64,000 nucleotides of DNA from Rotaria sordida (lineage: Eukaryota > Rotifera > Eurotatoria > Philodinida > Philodinidae): assembly GCA_905250125.1 (NCBI GenBank), contig CAJNOL010000949.1, positions 1 to 64,000 of the forward strand, given 5' to 3'. The notes beneath the pieces were generated by a model. That model searched no databases and was not told where the DNA came from. It saw nothing but the letters and a program-made list of their open reading frames with translations. Positions 12,039-27,474 of the stretch are shown here, piece after piece. Each line of letters starts with the position of its first letter. Position 1 is the stretch's first letter. The translations under genes and the position numbers were made by a program.

Positions 12039-13084
12039 TTTAGTCTGAAAAAAAAATCAGACAATGTCGAAACAATAAAATTAATTTTTCAAGCTCTAAG
12101 TTTAACTGTAGTATTTTATCATGGTCACTTCATATAGGATTTGAAGCTATGTATTTACAATAAGAGTGAAAGCAAATAGTAGAGTTATTTCTGTGAGATT
12201 ATAATTTAAATTTTATCAAAATAAATTTTATTTGTTAACAGTATCTGATTTGTACTTAGTTTATAACGTTGTTCTTCATTCGTTTTCTAATATTGACGAA
12301 AAAAAAAGTTTTACTTTTATTTGACATTGAGTTTATCTATTAGTTATTATAAATGTTTTACATATCTATAATTATGAAAAAACAAATTCATTGATTGACT
12401 ACTATTGTAATTTCACGTTGATTTTTCTGCATTTCTTACTTAAATGCGTGATTATTTTGTCGAATGGAGAAAAATATCCAAGCTTTTGATTCAATAAGTA
12501 TAAGATTAAAATATATGTTATTATTATTATTTACGTCAAACATTGCATAAATATACTGTAACGACATGAAATAATTGACTCACATCGTCTGTTTCATAAA
12601 TCTAGCATTACAATCATTTGTTTTCTGTATGACTAAATCTGATAAGAATCTCAACATTTTTCTAAAATCCTTTATGACGTATCCAAACAAAAAACAAACA
12701 TTTTTTCCTTTTCTCATCACATTGTTCTTTTATGAGTTAGATTCGCGTCAAACATTAGTCATTATTTAATTTAATTATAACAATCATTTAATGAAATCAT
12801 GTTTTTTTATAATTCAAATAAATGACATTAAACGACTTCTATCGTATAAATTGTAAATCTATTCAATATGCAAAGTTCAATTAATTATTGCAATTAATTA
12901 AAACTACAAAACTACTAAATGTACATATCCTAACCACAGTAATCCATGTTATCAAAATCGCGTCACTTTTGACGATTAATCAGCAATTATCCAACAAGCC
13001 TCAATGCTAAACATTATACACATAAATTAACAATTTTTTTTTCTTCTATTTAAAATATCTGATAATTTCAATAAATAGTAAGTA
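12039..13084. other. Intergenic, upstream of the reductase gene
   Basis: About 1 kb of AT-rich DNA in front of the minus-strand reductase gene, presumably holding its promoter. No core promoter motif can be claimed. The small frames here (11805-12137 and 12575-12769 on +) are antisense overlaps or AT-rich chance frames. Confidence 0.4.
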
Positions 13085-14450
13085 TTATTTTAGGCTAGGA
13101 TTTAAGCGATCAGTAAAGTAGATGAAATGATCAGTGTATTAGAATATTATAAAACCAGCAGATCGAATGATTGATCAGTAAACGGAATAATTGATCCGTT
13201 ATTTATTGATAAGATTTGTAAATAAATTTGAGAATCAGTAAATATAATTAATTAACAATAAATTAAATACAAAGATGAGTATAGAAATTCAAATGTGTTA
13301 TAGTGTGGTTCATTTTTTCTGTTTTTCAACTATGCCGTACAGATAACAAGTACAACGTATATATATTAGTGACCAATCTTGGCTTCAATCCAATTTCAGA
13401 TGCGCCTAGCCAATATGAGACTCAGATTTGCCTAGTCAAATATCGGATTGGAAAGCTGGTTTTCGTGAAAACTTTTAACTGCCCCTGAATAGGTATTAAT
13501 TTGGCATACTTCTTATTGAACTGTTTTAAAAAAAATGGCATTTCAGCTAATATAATCATCGATAGAGAAATTAATTTAGGGTTCTAGAACTTGCAAATAG
13601 GATTCTATAGTAAACCAGTTGTTACAGAAAATTATCCATAAGTGTTCGTGTTTAAACTTCATTTCTTCAGTGATGATCGTAATGTCGGAATACCATTGTT
13701 TTAACCTAGTTCAGCAATATTATTTCGATGCAATATTTATCTAGCCACTAGTGAAAGCTTTAACGAAAATTGCTTTCCCAATCTGGCATTGCACTAGTCC
13801 AGAATGAGACTCCAGGTTGACCTAAGTGGATCTAGGATTGGACTGAATTTGAAATTAAATACTAACAAATATACACTCTTTACTCCTATCCTCTTGCTCA
13901 TCATTACTCAAATTTTAGCAAGTGAAAGAGATGAAAATGGTAGAGGTTGCACAATATACAAACAATTTATCCGATGAAGTTTTTGGAAGAAAATGCTTAT
14001 TCATTTAATATATTGCAAACGAGAAGTAGCAACAAAAACAGTTCCCATTGGCGAGAAAAGAAAAAGTGGTAGACAGTTATGATTAAGCCTGGTTTGCTAG
14101 TTCAATAATTTTATTTTTATTTTCATTTTCTCTTTTCTCACTCACTCTTTAGATTTCTATAAAATATTCTTGCGAATTGTTCTTTAATTATTTAAATTTC
14201 TTTTTCTGATAACTTTTTATTTAATACGATTAAAACTTATTTTTCTACTGATAAAATTTTTATACTATACTAATCAAATTTGTATTTGTTACTGGAATAA
14301 ATTGTATATTTTACTGGTAATTATATACAATATACTAATAATTCTTTTATTATTTACTGATACGTTTAGTACTGATCGTTCAATTTTTATACTGATCATT
14401 TAATCTTTTTTACTGATCAAATATTTTGTTCCCATTATTTTATTTTAAAA
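13085..14450. mobile_element. Possible non-autonomous transposon with inverted sets of GATCAGTA boxes
   Basis: The left side (13100-13260) carries repeated boxes of the form TGATCAGTAAA at irregular 20-40 bp spacing. The right side (14210-14425) carries the same boxes in the opposite orientation. The outermost pairs align as GATCAGTAAAGTAGATGAAA on the left and, read on the minus strand, GATCAGTAAAAAAGATTAAA on the right. Inside is an imperfect direct repeat of about 50 bp (13395-13450 and 13795-13843, sharing ATGAGACTC and GGATTGGA). Clustered subterminal boxes in opposite orientation are typical binding sites for hAT, CACTA or similar transposases. No transposase frame is visible and the exact ends are unclear. 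Confidence 0.45.
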
Positions 14451-15214
14451 TAATTTTCGTTTTATTTAGATTATCTTATCGTCAAAGTTGATACCCATAT
14501 AATTCGAACTGAAGAAAAATTGGCGGTAGATATTCGCCTACTGATTGCTATAATGTGCGCTTTACCGGTAGTTTTTTGAGAAGTGTATTGTGGCATATTG
14601 TATCGAAACGGTTGTATATGTTTGAAGTCTGTTAAAAAAAGACAGAATCGAAATAATTTCGATCCAATTAGATTAATGTTTGCTCATCTGTACTAGTCAC
14701 AGAGCCCTGATCTGCTCTAATTCTGAGATAAATTTTCCATTATAGATGATGTTGCAAAAAACTTTTATTAGAAAAATTTATTTTGAAATTGGTTTTTGCT
14801 GATGAATTTAAATTCTTCCTAGTAATAAGTTCAAATTCAAGTAGAAGATACTCTGCAATATTTTACAGTTGAAATTGAAAGTAATAAGTGTCACCGCCAG
14901 TTCTTACAAGTATCTCAATATACTGATGGTATTGTAAATAAGAGTGCGACATTAGAAGAGAGTATTATTTTATAAGGGTAATTTTTTTTTCTTATATTTA
15001 GACTCTCAAATCATTCAAATGAACAATAATTGTTATTTAATTTAAAAAATCTGTGTCCCATTTACTGCGAATGAAGAGAAACAAATTATTTCTCTTCTCA
15101 TTCATCAGAAACATCTATATGAGAATTGTAGTAAGCAGCGGTGTGTACAGTTCGGGATGAAGCCATAGTCTCAGATTTGAATACTACGATCACGATAAAT
15201 TAACGAAAATATTA
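14451..15214. other. Intergenic, nothing identified
   Basis: AT-rich spacer with no supported frame, RNA gene or clear repeat. Confidence 0.4.
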
Positions 15215-16010
15215 CAGGGTGACTCATAAATAGCACTATGATTAAAAAACAATGACGTACCTTCGCATTCTTAAAAAGAAATTGGCCGACTTTTGTATTA
15301 GTGTTAGTAGTTAATTCAAACTTTTTTTTTCAAACGGATCCGGTAAGCTCATTTTATTATTTAGGATTGTTTTTCATATTTAGAAAGGAATTTGATCTTT
15401 TTATCAAACGAAAAAATACAAGTGTAGTATTTCATAGATAAATTTCAGTTGTCGTCTAGGTGAATAATAAGAACAAGTCAAATCGAACTTAATCAATCCA
15501 ATCTATATTTATGCATATAGAGCAACTTTTTATTAAAACTAATTAGTTTAAATACTGAAATTCGTGCTCATAAATAAAATACCAGCACATCCTTTTGAGT
15601 GGCAAAACATCAACCTTCTTGCAAAATACACTGTCTCAGATTTGAAAACTCAACATATTTTATTCGTTGACTTTTAAACTAACTAGTTTTAATAAAAAGT
15701 TGCTCTATGTGCATAAATATAGATTGGATTGATTAAGTTCGATTTGACTTGTTCTTATTATTCACCTAGACGACAACTGAAATTTATCTGTGAAATGATA
15801 TACTTGTATTTTTTCGCTTGATAAAAAGATCAAATTCCTTTCTAAATATGAAAAACAATCCTTAATAATAAAATAAGCTTACCGGATCCGTTTGAAAAAA
15901 AAAGTTTGAATTAACTACTAACACTAATACAAAAGTCAGTCAACTTCTTTTTAAGAATGCGAAGGTATGTCATTGTTTTTTTAATCGTAGTGCTATTTAT
16001 GGATCACCTG
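15215..16010. mobile_element. Large hairpin MITE with TA target duplication
   Basis: The sequence from 15215 (CAGGGTGACTCATAAATAGC) is matched in reverse complement by the end at 16010 (GCTATTTATGGATCACCTG). The arms run inward about 340 bp each (to about 15560 and from about 15665) with high identity, for example GGATCCGGTAAGC near 15345 against GCTTACCGGATCC near 15879, and AGTTGTCGTCTAGGTGAATA near 15447 with its reverse copy near 15764. The loop is about 100 bp. TA dinucleotides flank both ends (15213-15214 and 16011-16012), which with the CAGGGTG terminus suggests mobilisation by a Tc1/mariner-type transposase. There is no coding sequence. Confidence 0.9.
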
Positions 16011-16454
16011 TATTTGAATAATCGCGATTTTGATAACATGAGTAGGATACTCGTGATGACTTGATTTTATTAGTAGATTTTTTTAAATAAATATTTATCA
16101 TTCACCTTTTATTTTGTCTGTCGCATTTTGTATCTGACTGCTTTATATTCTGTACGAAGTAAAACTTCAAGAAATAGCCTTGTTTTTTTTCTTCTCGAAA
16201 TGTTATATATAAAAAAATAGTATTTTGATTGATTATCTTGATTCACATTTACATTTATGACATTCACCTTTTCTTTTTCTTTGCTAGAACAATAAAAACT
16301 AATAATACAATGGAAGCAATATTCGTTTACGAATAATTAGAATATTCTATTAATCTCTATGTATAACCGAACAGATTAATTCATGAAAAATGACACAAAT
16401 ATTTTCTGAAGGTAAAAGTGTTGAATTTATACATGATTTAATAACTTCACGTCC

Positions 16455-16887
16455 GAGGGAGACGTTGCTAAGTGTAGAATCACTTTTGAGTCGGAACTAT
16501 ATGCACCATATAGGTTCTAATGAGCTATGAACACCTTGAAAAGAGTACGAACTAATAACTTATTATTGTCGAGATATTGTATTCTTTATGAGAATGTCGT
16601 GATTCATCTCAGAAACATTAGAAAAGCTGAGTTTCGAATTTCGACTTGAAAGTTTTACAATAAACTATTCTCAATAAAGCCTGTCTCTATGTTAAAGTGC
16701 AAGTCAAAATTCGAAATTCAATTTTCTTGAGTAAGGGATCTCAGCATTTTTATAAAAAATACAATATCTCGGTGGTAATAAGGTGTTGGTTCGAATCTTT
16801 TCATAAGATTCATAGATCATTAGAATCTATATGATGCATATAGCTTCGACTCAAAAGCGATTTGACACTTAGAAGTATTTCCTTATT
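16455..16887. repeat. Diverged hairpin element (second foldback)
   Basis: Two arms of about 190 bp face each other around a loop of about 50 bp near 16660-16700. Matching blocks include CACTTTTGAGTCG near 16490 against CGACTCAAAAGCG near 16847, TCGAGATATTGTATTC near 16568 against ATACAATATCTCG near 16760, and TTTCGAATTTCGACTTG near 16632 against CAAGTCAAAATTCGAAA near 16702. Identity is lower than in the neighbouring hairpin, so it is older. No target duplication could be assigned. Confidence 0.7.
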
Positions 16888-17321
16888 AGAAAACAAGAAA
16901 GAAATTGAATTCTATTAGACTTATATATTCTCAAATTGTGTAGAAATCATAATGATAGAATTTTTCTATATCTAAAAATAGTAAATGTTTTTTTATTCTA
17001 CTATCATTTTAATTGTTTATATAGAAAAATAGCTCTGAAGAAAAATGATATTGAATAGTGCATGAAAGAAAATTGAATAAAGTCAATTAATGATGATGAT
17101 GATGATGCTTGTTACTTGATACATACTAATTAAGATTAAAATATATAAATGTTATGATTTTTGTTAGTTCTAAAAATAAAATCTTTATATTGAAAATTGA
17201 TTTAATCTGTAGTACATCAAAATTTTATTACAATATAGAAATGTTATACTTTCTGATTATAGATTTTATTTTTTCTCGAATTTAATCTATTATGTATGAT
17301 ATTATTTAATGAAAAGTTTAT

Positions 17322-18096
17322 TTATTGATCCATAGGTCCATTAAGAGAATCAACGAAATCTTTCATATAAAGTTGTGATGGAGCTTTTTCACTAATATCT
17401 CTTGTATATGTCGATTTTGAAATATTTTTTTTCCACATAGGTAATGTAAGTGGAATAATTGCATCGGCCGGTATTCGATAACTAAATTTATAACGTCCAG
17501 GTGGAGGAGCTGCCGTTGCTCGAAGAGCTTTTTCATAAGAATTTCGATATTCAGTATCAAGAGTATGATGAGCTCGATTACGCCAAAATGAACGTGATCG
17601 ATTATAAGCCAATGGTAATGGAAATCCTTGAGGAGCTCCTGAAAACAAAAAATTTCATAGATGATAAAGCAAAAATATGATTTTCTTTTTACTTACCGAT
17701 ATAATCTACTTGATACGTAGAAATTAATTGATTTCTTAATGCTTGTTTTGTTTCCTCGGATACAACTGGAGCAGCAACCGTTGCAGGACGACGAATCCAA
17801 TGAGTGAATTGTGGATGAGGATGAGGTCGATTGGCTCTAGGCGTATTTGGACGAGCAATAGGTTCTCGTTGTATATCCTTTTGATGTGGATAATCCGTTG
17901 TATAAGATGAAATACCAACTGGACCATTTAATTGATAAGGATATCCAATTAAAAATCGTTGTCCACTCGAAACACCTTCGTCAATAGTTAATGATCTTTT
18001 CAAAGCAGAAAATTCTCGTTGATATGTTGTTTCATATGATCGACTTCGAGCAGAACGATAAGGTGTACCCGGTGATGATTGAATACAAGTTGCCAT
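17322..18096 (-). CDS. TEX26-like protein, probable testis/cilium-associated
   Basis: Exons 18096-17697 and 17638-17322 join with matching phase across a 58-nt intron to give about 238 residues. The start at 18096 (MATCIQ) is preferred over the upstream ATG at 18147, whose added 17 residues look like untranslated sequence. The order of short motifs follows my recollection of vertebrate TEX26: an early SYETTYQREFSALKRS segment, a YTTDYPH segment, then EETKQALRNQLISTYQVDYIG (where TEX26 has a KALSNQFIS-type stretch) and LDTEYRNSYEKAL. The protein is rich in Arg, Tyr and Pro with no membrane segment, as in many axonemal microtubule-lumen proteins. The TEX26 call rests on motif resemblance only. 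A generic ciliary inner protein is the main alternative. Confidence 0.6.
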
Positions 18097-20618
18097 TTTT
18101 TCTTGTAAACCTATATTAACGTGAACAACAGCCGCCAGCAAGAACACATTATGGAATTAAAGAGTGATGCTTTTCAAATAATCATAGAAGAAGAGAATAA
18201 CAGAACGCAAAAACTTCTCCCTTGACGACCTATTCAATCGAACAACAATTGTCGATCGAAGAGAAAAAAAGAACGTCGAATATTTGACAAACAAGAAATC
18301 AATGACAAAAATGAAGTAAAAGTTTCAATAGAAAAGAAAATACTTATTTTTTAACAGGCAACAACAACATGTTCTGCGAGCTAAACTAACAAATGATAAC
18401 CTAGTCAAATGTTAAAATTATTTTAGAGAGAGAAAAAAAATGAGTTAACAAATGTATTTACAATTCTTTCTTTGGGGGGGGGGGGGAGTATTAATAATTA
18501 GTTCATTTTTTAATATTTTATTGGCATAAAAAGAAAATAATGAGAAATACAAACATAAACAAGTCGAACATTGAAACAAAAGTATCAAAATCAAAACATT
18601 GGCATCAGATCTCAGAAAGAAAAAGAACAACCAACGAAATGAATTAATCTAAGAAAAACAAAAAGACTGATGTATAAATGTACGTCAAAAGTACTAACAA
18701 ATATGTCAGAATGTCAACAAAAATCATCAGTGAAACTGAGTACTCTTGAAAATTTCTGTCCTTTCCGAATGTAACTCGTCGTTAGTAAAATAAGAAATTT
18801 TTACATTTCAAGTAAAATTGTTTTTGTTATGCGTTCTGTTGTATTTTTCATAGAATTTATTTAATTCTTTTTAGACATTCGATGTTTCAAAAAAAAAAAA
18901 AGTAGATGAAATAACACGTCAACAGACAACCGCAAACATGTTTTGTATTTCATAGTTATCATTTTAAAATCTAAAAAAATTCTCTTTCGAATACTTTTTT
19001 TTTTTTTGGAGATCAATCAATTGTTGAATTCGTTACGATTAACAAAATATCGATGAACTTACTTATTTCAACATTAGATAAGACTTATCTCTGTTTGAAA
19101 AAGTATTTAAAAAAAAACAGAATACTAAATAAAAGAAAACATTCTTTCTTGTATTTATTTTTGTCAATAAAATCAGAAAAAAAAAAATCACAAAAGATTT
19201 ATATTTGCTTGATTGTCATAAAAGACTTACAACGACGGTCGCCAAGCATATCAATATAATCATTTGTTGGTATTCAAACATATATTGATTATTGAAAATT
19301 AATCGAATGTGAAGTTCTCTATTAACATAAAAATATATTAATTATACGTTCGAATTATCTTAAAAAAGTCTTAAGATAAACTTTACTCTCATCTATAAAG
19401 AACTAAATCAACTCTATGAATTCTAATTTTTGTCCTTGTTGTTTGTTTTTATAAAATGCTTTTTATAGAAAGAATAATTATAAAGTTAATTTTTAATCAA
19501 TTATATAAAAGCTACAGTAACTTATAATAATCATTACTTATTCAAGAATTTCATTAGTAAAAGTGGTCATGCAAACTCAATCTTAACATTTTATTAATAT
19601 TTAATAGCAAATGAGTGTATGTGTATATGTTATTTCAAAAACATATAACAGAAATTTTCTTGTGAACGTTTAGCAATTACCAAAAAAATGTTTATTCATT
19701 TTAGATACAGACCGTACTTTCAGCCAGTGCGATGTAAACATATTGATTAGTATACAGATCGTGTTTTTAAGTAAATTAGTATTGTTGAAAAGTTTACTGC
19801 GAAAGTCAGTATGAGAAAATTCCGATTTCACAGAAAAACATGTGATATCAACAAGCATTAATCATTTCAATTTTTATCAAGTATAGTAAAAGGATTGTAG
19901 TAAATTAATTAGTAAAATCATTGTCAAGGTTCCAATATATTAAATCATAAAACAACTAAAGAATACAATCGATTGTTTTATAAATAGTTAAAAATACATT
20001 TTCAAATCTTTGAATACAAATTAACTTTTGGATAATTTTTTGATTTACACAAAAAAATAAATAATTCATTTTTAAGAATTATTATTTTTTCTTCTGAATA
20101 TATTTTAATAATATTTGTCTTTACAAATATCATTTTTTTTTTGCGTAATAATATTATGATGAAATACTCACAAGTTATTCGCATCAAACATCCTTTATCA
20201 AATTGATATTATTCCAATTAACATAAACAAATACATGAATATAATTAGCACACAAAAGGAAAACTGTTAAGAAAAAAAAAAAGACATTAGAAAACAATTC
20301 GTTTCATGTTTTACTCCCATCAAACAAGAAAAAAACATTTATAATCAAGCACAGAACAAATACCTGATGCGTACAAAAAAAAAAAAGAATATTTATATTT
20401 TAACGTGTGCACCATTATAATTAGAACATATAGATAGACTAATTGATCGTCATGAAGTAGAATATTCAGAATAAATAGTGGGAAGCTCGAAAGAGAAGAA
20501 AAACACAAACAGAAAAAAAAAAAAAAGAAAGAAGCAGATGTATCTGATAAAGACTGAGAAAAACAAAAATTCAGAAGACACTCGGTTATAGATATATATA
20601 TATATATATATATAAAAT
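18097..20618. other. Long AT-rich intergenic interval between two minus-strand genes
   Basis: About 2.5 kb with many A/T homopolymers, a run of 13 G at 18474-18486 and no supported gene. It holds the 5' flank of the TEX26-like gene and, at 20592-20613, a TA microsatellite just beyond the PAK stop codon. The small frames here consist of low-complexity Lys/Ile/Phe/Asn codons and are not believable genes. Confidence 0.5.
20592..20613. repeat. (AT)n microsatellite
   Basis: About 11 AT dinucleotides directly downstream of the PAK stop codon, in the probable 3' untranslated region. Confidence 0.9.
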
Positions 20619-24901
<4,283 letters not shown>

Positions 24902-25891
24902 TAATATCTGAAAAAATATATGTGTATAGAAAATCTCTACTCAAAACAATACCATATGATATTATAAACAAGACAATCATCCATCAAGTGTACAGACATG
25001 TACATTTAACAACAGACATCATTTAGAAGGATTAATTCAGTTTTTTTATTTGTGTATTCAAATAACCAATCAATTACAGGTCCGATTTTTATTATGTCAT
25101 AATATATATTAATTGTTAAATGATTAATTAATAATACATATCCTAGATGAATAAATGAATTTCCAATTAAATTTTTGAATAAAGAATTTCGATGTAATAC
25201 TTGATTATAGGTATTTGTAATTTCTATGAAATGATAGATAAAAACTAATTTTAAAAATAATCTTTTAAGATATTTAAAGAAGTTTTGAATTTATTATTTA
25301 TCATGAATAGAACAAAAAAAAGAAAAAAAGATCGATAAAAATAAATAATTTGAATAAAATTGATCATCAACGATTTGAGTAGAAGTGACATCTGTTCTGA
25401 GTCGCTATTGTATATGAGAAATATGTTTTATTTTGCTACCTATCGTAAACATTGGATGGTTTGGTAACTACTTCCTTTCGTTTTCTTTTTTTTTTATTGA
25501 TTATTTAACTTATTTTCACTTCCTTCATTGATAATGTCTGTAGTTATTCTTACTAATAAGAAAAAGAAGCCAATGAATTCCATATGTCTTCTTATATCCA
25601 GACTTCGATATTTTCCACACAATCAAGTATGTTATTTAATTAGTAATTAATCTAAACAGAACATTTATCTTAACTTTCATCGACTGATATAAATCATATA
25701 AATCATTTTTTATTTGTACTTTCATCGATGCACTCAAAAAAAAAAGCCTCCAAGGAAAAAAAAAAAGAGAAAAAAACCGCTATGCATCATTAATTTTTCG
25801 TAGTTTCATTGTCATAGTATCTTTTCATTATTTATTCACAGTTTCTATTGATTCTTCATCAGTGTGAATTTATTTCGACCTTTTCATTTCT
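24902..25891. promoter_or_regulatory. Bidirectional promoter region between PAK and UBASH3
   Basis: The start codons of PAK (24901, -) and UBASH3 (25892, +) point away from each other across 990 bp, so both promoters and 5' leaders must lie here unless unseen leader exons exist. The sequence is AT-rich with A and T runs. I cannot place a TATA box or initiator with confidence. Confidence 0.5.
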
Positions 25892-27439
25892 ATGCAACGA
25901 ATATCTGTAAGAAGACAACAACTAGACAATCAAAATAACAAACGATGGTCGATATCACTAATTGATAATAATGATCAAGACGAACAAATATCATGTCAAT
26001 CACCATATTTAACATTACTCACTAATAAACTTGGAATACCACAAGAAAAAGCGTTAGTTAACGAATTTCTTTCGAATATTTTTTTTTTGTTGTACTTTTA
26101 ATTCTTTTATTCGATTTAGAGAACGAGCATGTGTAGCAACTGGTTTTCGTTCAGTACAAGCTGCTACTGATTGGTAAGAGGTAAACAATGAAAAAGAATA
26201 GAACTTATTTTTATTGTTTTTGTTTTTTTTTAAAGGCTTCTTCAAAGACAAAATGATAATAGATTAATTCGAAGTGAATTTATTATTGTTCTTTGTCCTG
26301 ATGAACGTCTTAATGAACAAATTCAAACATTTACTAGTGAAATATTTCGTTATCTTGCTCAGGGAAATTTATTAAACGATCGTCAATATTTACGTGCTTT
26401 TAAATTATCTGGTTTTTTTCATGTAAATATTCTCGAAATATGAATCAATTAATAAATAAATAATTAATTATATTCTATAATTAGGTACCTGATCGATATG
26501 TTTATTCATTACATAAAATATTTGATTCTGTTGTTGAACAATATCGTAAATTAATTAAACAATTATTACGTACTATTTTATATACAACAAATGATTATCT
26601 TATGCTTATGCCTGATATTGAAAGTAAAAAACTTATTCAAACTATTTTTGATATGTTTAAACAACAATTTGAATTAATAGGTTTGTTTAAAAATTAAAAT
26701 AAATTTTTGTTTAAAAAATTTTTCTATTTTTATTTTTATTTTTATTTTTAGTACCAGATGTTTCAATAATACCAGCAAAAAAAATAGTTCATTTAACTCT
26801 TACTCATGGTTTATCAACTTTATTTCATCTTTCAAATGATCAACGAACATCATTAATACAACTTGCACAACTTTGTATTGAATTAGATCGTCCTATTAAT
26901 TGGAATCTTCGATTGTATTCGCGTGAAAGGTCTTCTATGAATGAAGTTTGTTCTTTTCTTTTTCTTTATTTTTCTTTACAGAATAAAATAAGAAAATAAT
27001 TTTGTTTTTCTTTTTCTTTTTTTTGTTATGTTGTAGACTGTATATCGTGTTATTTCATCAACAAAAGATACAACTAACAATAAAGGTCTTGTATTAAAAG
27101 CGAATGATCTGTTTATGGTACTTGATAATGGTCGAATAAGCGAACAAGAAAATGTCTTTGGTGAGTAAGCTTTAATTAAGTTGTCTTTTGTCTTCTTTCC
27201 TGTTATATATCTTTGCTTCTCGCTCTTTCGCTTTCTTCTCTATCATCTATCAAGAGAAAGAATAAGAATAAGAATATTTCATCATGCATCTATGTGCTTG
27301 TGTGGCCTTTGAGAGACTCTTCTCTTTCTCTCTTACATGCGCATAAAATGTTCTTCGTTTCTCTAACAACGCGCAAGGCACAAGACACAGTCACCTTCGA
27401 TGCTTCTTTACTGGATGTGCGTGCAACGCACACAAGAGA

Positions 27440-27474
<35 letters not shown>

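Noticed and set aside
16790..16800. GGTTCGAATC, resembling a tRNA T-loop (B-box promoter)
   Set aside because: It lies in the arm of a hairpin element, and no acceptor or anticodon stem can be folded around it.
18474..18486. Run of 13 G as a quadruplex or functional site
   Set aside because: A single homopolymer is more likely a slippage product, and its length may not even be called correctly.
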